Shown piece by piece: positions 22,001-34,093 of a DNA stretch of 41,503 nucleotides (positions are counted from its first letter, which is position 1; each line of letters opens with the position of its first letter). Source of the DNA: Ettlia oleoabundans (taxonomy: Eukaryota; Chlorophyta; Chlorophyceae; Chlamydomonadales); the NCBI GenBank assembly GCA_019693395.1, contig JAAMXP010000258.1, forward strand, positions 1 through 41,503, written 5' to 3'. Both the position numbers and the translations under genes were made by a program. The notes beneath the pieces were generated by a model, which worked only from the letters and a program-made list of their open reading frames with translations, searched no databases and was not told where the DNA came from.

Positions 22001-25000
22001 GCAGTTGCTGGTTAGCATACAGCACCGCACATCTGCTTGATGCCCAGCGATGTGCTTGACGTCTGGCGGTGCACACGTGCTCGCTGGGCTCCCCGCCTGC
22101 ACGACTTTGTACATCATTGATAGCAGGGCGCTGCCTTGCCATCTAGAACTGATGCCCTAGGTGCCCAACTCGGGTGCCTGGTGTGTCCCTGCAGGCGTGA
22201 CCTGCAGTCCGCGCTGCACACGGCACAAGAAAGTGGGGTGTGGCAGCCTGAGTGGCAGCTGCAGCTGGGAATGCCGGAGCTGCCAAAGCCCATGCTTGGC
22301 CTGCAGCGCATGCTGCACCACCTACTGCGCATCGTGTGGGCTGCTTTGCTGGCCGCCTGTGTTGCCGGTGGCACTGGTGGCAGCACAGGCGGCAGCCACA
22401 GCAGTGGCAGCGGCGGGGGTGCCGGTGCAGCGGAGGATTGCGCCCTGGCAGCCATCAACCTTTTATCGCTGGCCCTGCAGCGCAAGGCAGCAGACTTTGC
22501 GGCGATGGTTGGCAGCGAGGGTGTCAACTCCACTGGGGGGGTGCCGCTGCCGGAGACGTGGGCCACCCCTGCTGGATTTCTCCAAAAGTGTGAGGAGCAC
22601 CTTGCCGGCAACATGCCTCAGCGCCCGGGAATCATCTTTCTGCTGCGAGTGCTGGCCGGCAGTGAAGCCTGGCTGGGGGATGGCAGCTGCAGAGAGGCGT
22701 CCTGGGAACTTAAGGCTTGTGCTGCAGCGGCGGCAGCCCAAGCGCAGGAGCTGCTGCAGACAGCTAGGCAGCATGTTGGCGTCCAGCAGCCAGCAGAGGC
22801 TGCTGCAGGCCCTGCAGGTGCACCCCTTGCAGACAGCCAGACAGCGGCAGGGCAGCAGGCTGCTGCTGCAGAGCCTTTGGCTGCAGCGGAAGAGCGTGGG
22901 GAGCCTGGTGTTGAGAGTCGGCGCAGGCGGCAGGGCAAGCAGAGGCAGCAGCAGATGCTGGCACGGATGCGGGCGCAGCAAGCCAGAGCTGCAGCGGCGC
23001 TTCTAGAAGAGGAGGATGGGGAGGAGGCGGCGGCGGAGCCTGCAATACCAGAATCAGCGACAGCTGAATTACTAGAGCCCTCGGATCGCATGGAGGTTGA
23101 TGAGCCCAGCAACAAGCAACCCGGACCCGCACCCACAGCTTCCTGCCAGCTGCCGGCGCATCACCCCGCAACCTGGGAGACCCTTCACGCGGAGTGTGCG
23201 CTGTGCCATGGCGGCAGTGAGACGGCGCCACTGGGTCTGGTTGCGCAGCTGGCTGTGACAGAGCTGCCTCTACTGGCCTCTGCTGACCCTGCTGCGCCCC
23301 TCACGCCACAGCATCCGGGGCTGCCAGGCGGGGCCATCGCAAATTTGGCATCAAGGGAAGCTGAGTCTATAGGAGGCTTCCCAGATGTTGGCCTTGGTCC
23401 AAGGTTGTCCGTCTTCGACCGCCAGCCCTCCATGCACCTGCTGTGCTGCGGCCACGTCCTGCACGCCTCCTGCCTTGAGCGATACAGGTGCGCGCCACTG
23501 CTTCTGAGCTATGGGCCTCTTCGGGTCCAGGCAATGCTTGCTTCAGCAGCCTGCCCACAGCAAGCTGCGCTGCAGCGATCGCCCATGACACCTGCCTTTG
23601 TGTGCGCACGCCTTCTGTGATATCTCAGCTTGCACTTCTCTGCACTGCAGCGAGTGCTCATGACTCCTGCCTTTGTCGCTGTAAGCCTGCTGTGATATCC
23701 CAGCTTGCGCTTTGCTGCGGTTCTGCCGCAGGTCCAGCTGGAGCCAGCGGGTCGCCAGCGGTCAGCTGGTGGAGGGATATCAGCTGCTGCAGCCCTCACC
23801 TGCTGCAGGTAAAAATGCAGCTCCACATAGCACTATACTGCTTTTAAGGCACTGTCAGCCTTCGAGGCAGTGACAGCTTCTGCCACCCATGACCTGCTGA
23901 AAGAGAGCGAGCAGGCTGGACACATCCATTCCCACCCCACTCCCCCACCCTTACCCCCCACCCCCACCCGGTGCAGGAGAGTACCTCTGCCCCATCTGCC
24001 GCCGGTTGGGCAACTGCCTGCTGCCGCTTGCTGCTGCCCCGCTGTCCAGCGGCAGGTCTGGTGATGTTGAAGTGGGGCAGCAGCTGTCGCCTCCGCCGCC
24101 ACTCAGCAGCCAAGAGGCATTGGAGCAGCTGACTCAGCTGCTCTCAGGAGAGAAGAACTGGGTAACTGCTCCTGCCACCACCAGCCGACAGCTTCAGCTT
24201 CAGATGCAGCACGCGCGGACTGGGCAATCTGACGCTGCACGGGAGCAGCAACAGGATCAGCCGACAGAGCTGAGCCCAGAGGTAGTGGAGTGGGTGCCCC
24301 AGCTCGGCTGCCATGCGGCAGGTGTGGTAGCACTTTGCCAGGTTGTCCGATTGACAGGATCCAAGTGGATGCTGCAGCAGCAGAGGATACTGGACTGGCT
24401 GAAACACAGAGGTGGGTTGCTCGACCAAGTACTGCAGCTGCCTATAACTATGAGTGAGCTGCATTTTGGGATGCCGAGCTCCCTCCATCAAAGCATCTCG
24501 ACAGGTGAAGAAGTGGTTCAACAAGCCAAGCATGCATTCTTTCCCTGTCACTGGTTGCAGCTTCACAGCATGAACAGGACCCTCCCTTGTGGGGCATCCC
24601 TGTCACACCAGCAGCGGAGTCACCTGCAGCGGGAGATCCGGCCGCCGCCGCCACCCTTTCGCCACAGGCAGCCTTGGATCGGCTGCTGCAGCAGGCAGCG
24701 GATGCAGCACAGAACCCCGATGTGACACCGGCACTAGATACGATTGTTCAGGCGGCTGCAGCTGTGGTGGTGGCCATGGATGAACAGGCAGCGGAGGAGG
24801 GCTTAGAAGGGGAGGAAGAGGGGGAGGAGCCGCCCGGTGGCGGTGCAGCTGCCATGATTGAACAGCTGCAGCAGCAGGCTGCTGCAGTGGCTGAGGATGC
24901 AGCAGCGGCGCAGCTGCAAGGTGTACCACCGCAGCACCTGCCAGCGGTTGGAGCTGTCGCGCTACCAGTGCAGCATTGGGCTGGTCGGCCGGGCAGCCCC

Positions 25001-27450
25001 CAGCGGGAGCACACCGATAGGTTTTGGGGTGCCTCAATGCCCAACAGCACGCTGTTGTCACTGCTGGGCAGCGGCATTGTGCAGTGGGAGGTGGCGCACC
25101 GCGACACGGCATGTGAGCGCCACGGTCTGCTGGCATCTGTAACTGGTTGTGATTTCTCTGCTCCATCTTGCGCTGACCACTTCATGGCCCTAGCGTCGTT
25201 TTGCCCCGCTGTCTGCAGGCCATCCAGGCCCCGACATTGATGCCGCCCATTGGCGCGCCCTGCAGTCGATAGCGCAGCTGGCTCTGGCAGCAGGAGCGCC
25301 GCCATCTGAAAGCGACACAGCTTACGGCCTGCTGCAGCAGCTGAGGATAGGAGGCGACTTGTCCGCTCTTCTTAATGAACATGATGAGGGTGCTGAAGCG
25401 TTGGCGATTCATGAGCCCAGCATCCTACTCCCAACGTTACTTCAGCTGCAGATGGCCCCACAAATGCACACTTGTCTGCATGTGAGTGAGGTGCAGGGCT
25501 GTTTTACTGCGTGTTGTAGTTGTGCGTTATAACTGCTTGCACATGGGCTATGGCTAGCTTATGAAGTACAGAGCTTGGCAGCGTGCATGACTTCCCTTGA
25601 GAGCGTTGGCTGCAATGCCCCCATAATATTGGTTGGGTTCCAGCCACAAACAGAAAGTCATGCCAAGCCCACTGCGTCTTTGTTCCCCACCCGGATTTAC
25701 TATAAGGCTTGGTAAGCACACCAAGCCTTCCCGTAAATCACTGTGGGGAACAAAGACGCAGTGGGCTGGGCATGACCGGTTGTATGTGGCTGGAGCCGGA
25801 TTGATTACTTGACGTATTGTCGTGTGGGAGGGTCGACGTACCTTCATGCCGGCTCAACCAACCACCCACTTTTTTGCTGCAGGAGCCTTTTGCGCTTCTG
25901 TTTACGATGTTCGCTTGGCTGGTGACGGCGCCTGCCCAGCAGGAGGATCGGGGCCTCAGCCGCAGCGTCCATGCGCATCCAGCATCCGTTTTTGAGGCTT
26001 TAGTGGCAGCTGTCTTCCCTGCCGTTGCGAGCCAGGCTGTGGCGCTTGCCTGTGAGGCAGCTCACTCCCCAACTGTTGCAGCAGCTGCCATGTCAGACTC
26101 TCAACCGCTGGCGCATGCTTTGGAGCGTGCAGCCAGCAGTCTCATGCTGCCCTGGCTCCGGCGTGCCGCGCTGCTGTTGAACCTCCTGAGCGGGCAGCAG
26201 CCGCCACCACCTGCAACCTCTGCAGCTGCCACATCGTCAGTGGAGCTGGCCACAGCCGTGATGCGCCAGCTGCGCCTCCCGCCCCTGGCCGCAGCGCTGC
26301 GGTCGCCTGCCGCAAAGTGTTTTGCACTTTGCAGGCGCCCAGCCAGCTGTGCAGCACTGGGAGGCACAGAGCTCAACATTGTAGTGGGACGGCAGCGGTT
26401 TATGGTGAACTCGCCGCCACTGCCACCGCCCCCCAAGCTGCTGCAGCTGCCGCAATCCTACCAGGTGAGTGCTGGTCTGCTGGCCATCTATCGGACATGG
26501 TTGTTCCACCTGGGACGGGAGCCTGATTGGCCTAGCTTCGACTGCCCATATATGCCCACACTCATAGCGATTTATGGTGCTGCTGCTTTGCAGGACTGGT
26601 ATCTAGCTCTAGGCAGCCAGACCTGCTCGGCTTGCGGCCAGGTCCCCTTAGAACCTGCGATGTGCTTGCGCTGCGGAGCTCTGATGTGCTGTGGTAGCCG
26701 ACGTTGCCAGGGCCTATCCCGCCAGGTATATATGCAACGATTTGCTGTCCTTTAACTTTATGCCACTCTGCGACGTTTGTGGTTAGTTCAAGATGCTATA
26801 AAGCACCTTGATCTTACTCATGCCCATGGATGCAGCTCTCAGTCAGCTTCATAGGCTTTGTGCTGCAGGGTATGTGCTTCACACACAGCCTTGCTTGCGG
26901 GGGCGGCACCTGCTGCTTCCTCCTGACCAAACTGACACGCTTGCTAGTCATCCGCAAGAACAGGTGAGGGAGGCCAGGTATAGGTAGGACCTTACAAAGC
27001 ACTACGTCTCCAGTACAACGGCTGTGCGGCTGCTTTATTTTGTATATCCGTCTCCAGAGAGCTGCTCATGCCGTGTTGCTTTGACATTTCTCCATGCAGG
27101 GCCACTTTTCTGCCCTCGCCATATGTCGATAGCCACGGCGAGGAAGATTTGCGGCTGCACCGCGGCAAGTGAGTGAACGTGCGCTGTTGTGCATGAATGC
27201 CAAAAATGTAGGCTTCACTTCCGTCTTAGCCACTGCCTCCACGCCTGTTGGGCACAGACAACCAATCATGTGCCGTGTCCCACACCCGGCATTGCATGCG
27301 GCACCCATTCCCCATTTCCGCAGGCCGCTATCTCTGCACGCCGACCGCTTGCGCCACCTTGTGCAGCTGTGGCGCGGCAATGCTTTTGATTTTGACAGCC
27401 ATGTGCTGCATGCCGCCAACTACCGTAACGAGTTGGCCAGTGTGTACTGA
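16043..27450 (+). CDS. PRT6: UBR-box RING E3 ubiquitin ligase, PRT6-type N-recognin
   Basis: It binds basic N-degrons and ubiquitinates the protein for proteasomal decay; in plants PRT6 links arginylated N-terminal Cys to oxygen/NO sensing. Thirty exons: 16043-16227, 16420-16474, 16662-16704, 16878-16947, 17058-17167, 17349-17755, 17871-17964, 18178-18245, 18558-18684, 18890-19043, 19208-19265, 19405-19474, 19644-19789, 20060-20278, 20519-20592, 20800-20871, 21040-21190, 21345-21432, 21607-21677, 21824-21936, 22195-23487, 23732-23808, 23977-24411, 24561-25124, 25219-25481, 25883-26464, 26594-26725, 26869-26963, 27100-27168, 27324-27450; 6012 nt, 2003 aa. The UBR box spans residues 50-117 (AYRCHTCG, ICVDCF, HEGHD, CCDCGD). 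The RING-H2 spans about 1124-1260 (CALC, CCGHVLHASC, CPIC). The C-terminal Cys-rich domain holds CSACGQVPLEPAMC, ACGGGT, PSPYVDSHGEED and RGKPL. No ClpS-like domain is seen. Five introns have GC donors. The N-terminus is shorter than in land plants, so an upstream exon is possible; exon 9 start is uncertain. Confidence 0.92.
20682..20702. repeat. Short perfect hairpin with GACAAC repeats, UBR intron
   Basis: TTGACAACA and TGTTGTCAA form a 9-bp stem around a TTT loop within intron 20593-20799. Extra direct copies of ATGACAAC flank it on both sides. Function is unknown; chance is possible for such a small stem. Confidence 0.7.
23563..23712 (+). repeat. 75-bp imperfect tandem duplication in a UBR intron
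   Basis: Two copies of a 75-base unit (landmark GTGATATC at 23617 and 23692, preceded by ATGAC-CCTGCCTTTG blocks) fill most of the intron 23488-23731. Each copy carries an internal CTGCAG resembling a splice acceptor. It shows the intron growing by duplication. Confidence 0.8.
25482..25882 (+). other. UBR intron 25 (hosts the foldback element)
   Basis: This 401-base intron separates the exon ending LQMAPQMHTCLH from the exon starting EPFALLFTMFAWLV. Its donor is GTGAGT and its acceptor is a T-rich tract ending in GCTGCAG. Most of its middle is the inverted repeat described separately, and that sequence is absent from every other intron here. Confidence 0.85.
25639..25794. repeat. Long inverted repeat (foldback / hairpin) inside UBR intron 25
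   Basis: The core arms are 25657-25713 and 25720-25776, 57 bases each, with a 6-base loop (25714-25719). Fifty of 57 positions pair, including 25 consecutive perfect pairs. The stem then continues outward through a mostly unpaired 9-base gap to a second 9-bp perfect segment (25639-25647 with 25786-25794) at exactly symmetric distance. Mismatches are one A/G and two 4-base internal loops. The shape fits an algal microRNA or hairpin-siRNA precursor transcribed as part of the UBR pre-mRNA, or a young MITE-type transposon. No obvious target-site duplication was found at the ends. Confidence 0.9.
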
Positions 27451-28331
27451 GCGGATGCCTGGCGCTTTGTTGCATGCAGACAATATGCTCGAGTTGATGT
27501 GCTTGACTATGCTTTCAAGTTGTAAAATTCGTTAGCCAAGTTCATTGCAAGGGCCAGGTCTGCAAGCGTGACTAGCACAACAAGCGCCGAGGTGGGGAGC
27601 GCCGACATGGACCTCAGCCCTGATATATCAGTCGTCAAACCATAGTCAACGGGCTCCGGCCGAAAGGAGCAGCGTAGCAGGAGCGCCAGCCGGCTGTAAC
27701 ACCGGCTGCAGCACCCACATAGCTGCAAATCTGTAGGGAACATGCAAAGCGGTCCACATGCGTGCATCTGCCAGCGGTAAAGGGTGGGGGGGGGGCAGCT
27801 GGGCTGACGCCATCTATTAACAGGCATGAACCAGCAGCGGCACTGCCAGCCAGCTATCCTGCTTTCAGTCGTCCATGTCAGTTTGTACTTGGGCCTCCAC
27901 AGGAATGGCCCAAACAGCCCATCAACCACAGCTTCTTCCAGCGCACTGTTGCATTGCAGCAACGAGTGACGACTCCGCTGCTGCCAGCACTAGCCGTGTG
28001 TAGGCAATCATGCGTTTTGCAAGGCCATTATACTTTCACAAAGAGAAAAATTGAGGTGGAAAAGCGAGAGTCACAGGTAACGCCAAACATGGGGTAAGGA
28101 TAGGGGCCCACAATGCAACCAACCAAAGGGCATTGGTGGGAACGAATGCCAGCACCGTCAAGGCAAGAAACCAAGCCAGGGGCGCCAAGAATGGGGGGAC
28201 CTCTGAGGCTCTTGAATTGCAAACAGCAATTTTTTCTTCTGGCACTCTGTAAGCCATGCTGAGGACCAGCAGCGCAGTGCGGTCCTCGCCAGCCCTGCTC
28301 ATGTACCAGCCATATATATACCAGGCGCGCC
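27451..28331. other. Convergent intergenic region between UBR and LCB1
   Basis: About 880 bases contain both 3' UTRs. A TGTAA at 27521-27525 lies 71 bases after the UBR stop and fits its poly(A) signal. No TGTAA is seen on the minus strand downstream of LCB1. Minus-strand frames of 151 (27507-27962) and 149 codons (28036-28485, partly inside LCB1) carry no recognisable domain and I do not support them as genes. Confidence 0.6.
27521..27525 (+). terminator. TGTAA poly(A) signal for the UBR gene
   Basis: TGTAA occurs 71 bases after the stop codon ending at 27450, the typical signal and a plausible 3' UTR length for a green alga. Confidence 0.6.
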
Positions 28332-31300
28332 TCAGCCCAGCAACCGCTTGCAGGAGGCCTTGAGCGCCGCCACGGCCTTTTGCAGGTCTGCTGGCGTGTG
28401 CTCCGCTGTCACAGCCACCCTGTGAGCCAATGGAGAGGTCAATGTGCAGGTTGGTGCTGTGGAGATGCATTGCTAACGTGTGCATGCGCTCCCTCTAGTT
28501 TATTTCCCCTCTAGCGGGGCGCGCTCCACCAGTCGAAGTGGACTGCAACCAACCAACGAATCAGCCGCTGCAGCCAACCAGCATACCGTGCACTGCTTGC
28601 TCAGCCTGCTAAGCAAGCAGCAGCCGTTCCTCTTTGTGGCTTCCTCTACATACGAAGGGTGTATTTTTACTTTCTTTTCTCTGCCAAGCAGCTCCACCCA
28701 CTCGCCTGATGCTAGGCGGAGGCCGCCGCCGCTCCAGCTTGGAGTACCGCCCCAGCGCCAGCAGCACCCCATCGCGCTCAAGGCAGTCTTCAACCACACG
28801 CTGCAGCGCTGCATCCCCAGCCCCGTACTGCAGAAGAAGAAGCAGGACGAGCGCAAGTGACTTATGGGGAGTTTTAATGGGTTACAAGCTAGCAGCGACC
28901 TGCACCAAATAATGCCTGCTGCACATAAGGTGAGAGGCAGCAGCAGTCGTGAGTGGCAAAGAAAAAAAGGCAGCAGGTGGTGCGGTGTGTAGTTCATGTG
29001 GTTTGCTGAGAATAATGGACACTGGCAGGCGCAAGCTTGACAGGAAGCATGCGCAAGCGATCCACAGTGGTGGGATGGACAGCCAACGACGCACATCAGT
29101 AGCGAGGCTTGACAAAGAGTGGCATGGGCGCCGCTAAAGCGGCAGGTTAGAAGGAACACCCAGCGCAGAACTGGCCCAGAAGGGCAGAATCATTGCAGCA
29201 CACTGCAGGCGTCCGGCCCCACACCTGCTCTGGCTTGGGCACTGGCTGCAACGCTAGATGGATGACGGGGGAGATGGCGGCAGCTTCGGCCCCCACAACA
29301 GACAGGTGGGGGATGCCAGCAGCCAGCTTCCTGCGAGCAAGGTGCCATGCGGTCGCTGGTTGTGGCAGTGCAATACTTGAGCGGTTTGTCCCAACTATGA
29401 GCCCAACACTTCCGCACTGTTGAGTCAAGCGCATGAGTAATGCACTGCTTCAAATCAGTGGGTGCAGTGCTTCTCAACACAAAAAGGATGCAGATTGACA
29501 TCCAGGCAATCAACTTGTGTGATCTGCCAGCTTGCAACACTTCTCACCGAGCACACCAGCTCAATCCCCTATCCGGAAACCCAGCTGCCGTTCAAGCCAG
29601 CCAGCCCCTACTTCAAACCTGCCCCACCCACCTAAACACGCGCGCATTCTCCTGCACCCGGGGTATGAGCCGGCCCCCCTCCTTTTCTAGGTGATCAAGC
29701 GCGCACACACCCGCTGCAACATGAGGCAAGAAGTAGTGTGTACGTGTACGCGCAAGTGCGCGAGGGCGGGCGCACGTGCACCTGGGGGTGGGGGGTAAAA
29801 TGTTTTACAACTACCAGCCTTGCGCACAAACACAACCGAGTGCTAGCACCTCAATGGCCCAGCCGTTGACCCTTTCAACAGGTGCAACATCAAGATCAAC
29901 CCAAGTGCCCAGCACATGGATGCATAGCGATAGACGCAGCACAAGGTGCAAGCCCCCACCCGCTCATCCTCCTACCCCCACCACCAGCTGCCCCCACCCA
30001 CCTGTGGCAAGGAAGGGTGGGAGTGATGCTGAGAAGCAGTAGCCCAGCCCCGACAGCCGCTGATGGTCAACAATCTCACGATCGCCCGCACAGAAGCCGC
30101 CTATGGAGCCCAGCGCGTTGCCTGTGCGGAGAACATGGGTTTGTTGTTATCTTGGGCGGGCCACGATAGGCCAGGAGGCAAATTGGCGGCAAGATGATTA
30201 ATCTGCTACATTGTGCAAGTGTGAAGCCAGCGTACAAAATGGTGCCAACAGGGGCGATAGGCCAGGTGGGTAGTGCTGCGATGGCTTGATCGCTGGCATG
30301 TCCACACTCACCCCCCGTTATGCAATCCGGCCTGGAACTCAATCACAGGGCAGCGTTCCCCTTGTTTGCTAATAGTTCAACGGACTCTATCCCAGACCTC
30401 ACAACCACCGCAGCCTGTCACTCACCCATGGAGCCCCCCACAATCTACACTGGGGTGATCGCTGCCATCCTCGGTCACCGCGCAAAACAAGTTCCCAAAC
30501 CTAAAATGGTGCAGCCTTCCAATCTGTTGTATCCTCGTATCCTCCAACACGTCCCGTAACCTTGTACCCACCGCCGCCTGTCACTCACCCATGGAGCCCC
30601 CCACAATCTCCACTGCCTCTGGCGCTAGACCAAAGTGCTCCGCAGCACCGCGACCATGTGCCCCCAGCACCCCCACTGCCAGGCTCTCGTCCACAACTAG
30701 GCGGTATCGGTACTTCTGCAGTACAGGGGTGCAGCACGCCAGTGTGAGTTGCTGTCATATGAACCATTGAGCGCACACAGGCAGGGAGTGGGCTTTTTGT
30801 AAACAACAACTGTTTGCCGCGGCTAAGCGATGGATGCATGCAATGTATTGTGGCCCTCTGCGCTAGACCTGTCTGCAACAGCATCAATGAAGCAAGCATC
30901 TTTCTTCCTGCCCACCTCCTTGAGCGGCATGAGCTGATCCAGTGGTGCGAGGTCGCCGCTGTTTGCGTAGATGCCCTCCACCACAATGAAACGGCGGTTC
31001 AGCGGCTTCCTGCAAACAGTATTTGGCAGCGATGGCAGAGTGAATGAAATATAATTGAGTTTGTGGTGTGCTGTGTTGTGTTTAGGTACTGCCAGAGCTT
31101 GAGTATGACAACTGCGACTGTGATAACATCTGTTTGATGGTGGACTGGCTGAATATTGTGCATAGCATGCACTACATACCAAAAGTCAACCCCGCCAGCG
31201 TGTTAAGCCAGCAACTGGTCAAACTGTCGTCACAGAGCTCGTTCCAGCTGGCATAGTCAATGGATGGGGCGAGCCCGCTCCAGCAGGCACCGTGTTACAT

Positions 31301-33549
31301 GATCAAAGCTTGCTGACCTCGGCCCTACTCAGAGCAGCCCTCCTTCACTCAAAACACAACAGCAAACCCACCTGTGCCGCATGTCTGCCTCCTCCTGCTG
31401 GCGCAGCAGCCGCTCCAGGTCTTCCATATCGTTGTGCTTGAAGAACAACACCCGCGCGCGAGACAGATGGGCGCCATTTTGGATTGCGTAGTTCACACCC
31501 TGCACGGCAAAGGCAAATAGCAAAAGGCGGCAAAGAGCAGGGTGTGATGGAGGACTAGCGGGCCGACAGTTGCTCGCAACCGGAAGAGGGATGTGCGGCA
31601 GCAGCTACTTGAGGTGTCGCCTCCCGGTCCCTGGCCCGCAATCCCCACACCCACACACCCATCCACCCACCCGCCCCTGCCCACCACCAGCACCTCTCCA
31701 CCACCAGCATTTTCCCTTCAGCCAGCTCTGTCAATTCCACTCACCTCGTCGCAGAGTATGAGGTCCTTTTTGCTGGCAAAGGCGGGCAGGATGGAGGGCA
31801 GGGTGGCCAGGTCATACGAGTACAGAATTGCCTCCTCGGTGCCCATGAAGCGAGCCAGCCGCTCCTGCGACAAACAGAGATAGGGGTGTAGGGCATGTGA
31901 CGCAACGCAAGGTATGGGACAAAACCCAACGTTGGCGCAGCTACAGGAAGCATGGCTGTTAAACGCCACTACAGGCCTCAGCAGCGGCAGCCATGCAACA
32001 GAGCCCTGGCAGCTGAGGACCCACAGTCAGGTCATCGCCATCATCGCGATCGACTTCACTCCGTCCCTGGCCTGCCCGACAAGTTAAAGGATCAGCAACG
32101 TAAACCTTCGCAAGCAGCCCTGCCGCACCTCTAGCTGCAGATGCACATCAATGGTGCCGTAGAAGCCGCGGGGCCCGCATGACCCCACCCCATACTTGTG
32201 GATGGTCTGCCGGCATGCCTCTCGCACCTGCAGATCAACAGTGTGGCAACAAATCGACAGGATGCAGGATGCAGACGACAGCAAATCTGCAAGCCCGCGG
32301 CTTAAAGGTGGCACTGCTGCTGGCAACCAACACCAAGGCGCCTCCTGTGGCCCCCTCATACCAGGGCTGAAGCTGGCACTTCTGCTTGCAACCAACAAGA
32401 AGCTGTCCCCTTGTGGCGCTTTCCTCCTACACCTCGCGAATAGACTGTTCGATGTGCCGTATCTCACCTTTGAGCTGCCCGCAACGCCCAGGAAGTTGAG
32501 TGAGGCCATGTTGAGGGCCTGGCGCCCATTCACCGTCACCTGCAAGTTCAAACAATAATACAGGTGCCTGAGCCACAGAAGAACAGTTTCAGGGATGCCT
32601 ACGTAAGCAGCAAGCATTCAAAGGAGTAGACCAGTGGTCCATTGTGGTCCAGCAACAATAAGCTGTTTCCCGCTCCGGCAGCAACTGCAGCTAATGCCAG
32701 ATTGCAAGGCTGCAGCTGCAACCAGCTGCAGTGAATGCATCAGGGACCAGCAGCATGATTTCCCACGGCAACCAGATGCGCACCATCTTCCCGGCCTCGC
32801 TGGAGATCACAGGCTCCTGCCATGCACGCTGCGCCTCTGTGAGCGGCGGCACCAGCGGCTCTGGCTCCCACTCCTCACACAACTCATCAACCTCCTGCGG
32901 TACAACAAGCAGTACAGCAGCAGTACATGAGCATTACTGCAAAAATGCAGAGTGGCACAGGGTCTGTTTCGATAGATGGACATGCATGAGGTGCTGAGGG
33001 AGGAGGCAAAGTAACACTAAAACATAGTGGTAGAATGACCCGCTGGCACAGATGAACCGCGTGAACCCATGCCACTAATTCACACCCAATGTAGGCCACT
33101 GCCATGCTGTTGAGTCAACACTCATCTTTCAGCCTGCATATAGAACTGCTGCATGCTGTCACCTAGCCACCGCCCTCGCACAAATGGTGCGGGAATGGCA
33201 GGCGACGGAGCAGCACCCAAGAAGCACCCACCTTTTGCGTGAGCGGCTCCTCCTGTGCCCCAGGCCGGAAGGTGCCCTGAAGCAACAGGTATGATATTAC
33301 CAGCAGCAGGAATCCCTCCACCACCAAGTGCCCCTGGTGCTCTATGAACGCTGCAGGGTGCCAGCGCCCGCCTGGCGCCACCAGAGACCAGCCCTCCAGC
33401 GCAGCGCCATGCAACGCCGCCAGGTGCGGTGATGCCTGGCGCGCTGGCTCAATAAAGCTCACTGCCAGCACCCCTGCTGCCACTATCAGAGCGTGGGTGA
33501 TGGTCCAAGTGAGGGCGCCCCGCAGGCCCTGCGCCAAGCTGCGCGCCAT
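28332..33549 (-). CDS. LCB1: Serine palmitoyltransferase subunit 1 (LCB1)
   Basis: This is the non-catalytic partner of LCB2 in serine palmitoyltransferase, which condenses serine with palmitoyl-CoA at the ER membrane as the first step of sphingolipid synthesis. Thirteen exons: 33549-33232, 32894-32784, 32539-32468, 32227-32129, 31864-31745, 31499-31372, 31009-30916, 30715-30589, 30121-30002, 29713-29632, 29330-29225, 28827-28706, 28419-28332; 1587 nt, 528 aa. An N-terminal membrane helix lies around [12 protein letters not shown] (about residue 80-90). Family blocks follow in order: [113 protein letters not shown] and [12 protein letters not shown]. The PLP lysine of LCB2 is missing from the [10 protein letters not shown] segment, as expected for LCB1. 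The last intron has a GC donor (28705). Length is slightly above land-plant orthologues owing to the N-terminal region. Confidence 0.94.
30403..30614. repeat. Duplicated exon-end/donor segment in LCB1
   Basis: Bases 30566-30614 cover the end of exon 8 (SMG), its GTGAGT donor and the start of the following intron. They are repeated almost exactly at 30403-30451, 163 bases further into the same intron. The copy retains the GGCTCCATGG|GTGAGT donor context, making a decoy 5' splice site without the rest of the exon. Confidence 0.85.
32303..32430. repeat. 65-bp imperfect tandem repeat in an LCB1 intron
   Basis: Two diverged copies (landmarks TGGCACT at 32309 and 32374, each followed by GCAACCAACA) lie in the intron 32228-32467. 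They are non-coding on both strands in the context of the conserved exons. Confidence 0.7.
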
Positions 33550-34093
33550 GCTGCTGCCGCGTGCCCGCCTGCTGCCGCCGCTCTGCCAGTGTGCTCGGGT
33601 GACGGCGGCGGGGCCAACGCTGTGGGGGGCTGGCAGCTACCCTATCGAGCTCTGAACTCAGACACGACGGGAGTAGTGTGCTGCCGCTGTGCGTGGAGCA
33701 GTTTTACTTGCTGAGTGCAGTTTGAGAGGGCCGGCCGGGCAGAGCCTCTCCCTATGGCGCCAAGTGCCGTCGAATTGACAACGCTGTTGCAGTTGGGGCT
33801 GCCACAATGCTGCACGCGGCATTCAACTCGCTATTCCTCGGGCTTTCTAAACCGTGCCCGGCGCCAACTGGTCCCTTACGCCCATCTGAGGGCTTCAGCT
33901 TATTTTGCAGCAGGAGTGCAGCCCTTTGGGAGCGCGTGCAGGCGGCAGCTGGCTGTTTCTACACACCGATCACCCGCCCCACACCCGCTCAGCGGCGGCA
34001 GGGGCTTTGAGTGCTTGCATGGCACGGGGTGCTTCCCACACCTGGTGATCAATAGCACAGCCGGGCTGCTGGCGGCTCAACAGCCCAATACCG
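33550..34093. promoter_or_regulatory. Divergent promoter region between LCB1 and XPO1
   Basis: The start codons of LCB1 (33549, minus) and exportin-1 (34094, plus) are 544 bases apart, so both 5' UTRs and promoters lie here. No clear TATA box is present and the sequence is GC-rich. Open frames such as 33715-34125 have no recognisable domain and run into the XPO1 first exon out of frame. Confidence 0.5.

Noticed and set aside
27507..28485. Two minus-strand frames of about 150 codons between UBR and LCB1
   Set aside because: No domain recognised; one overlaps the LCB1 terminal exon in another frame, and both lie in expected 3' UTR space.
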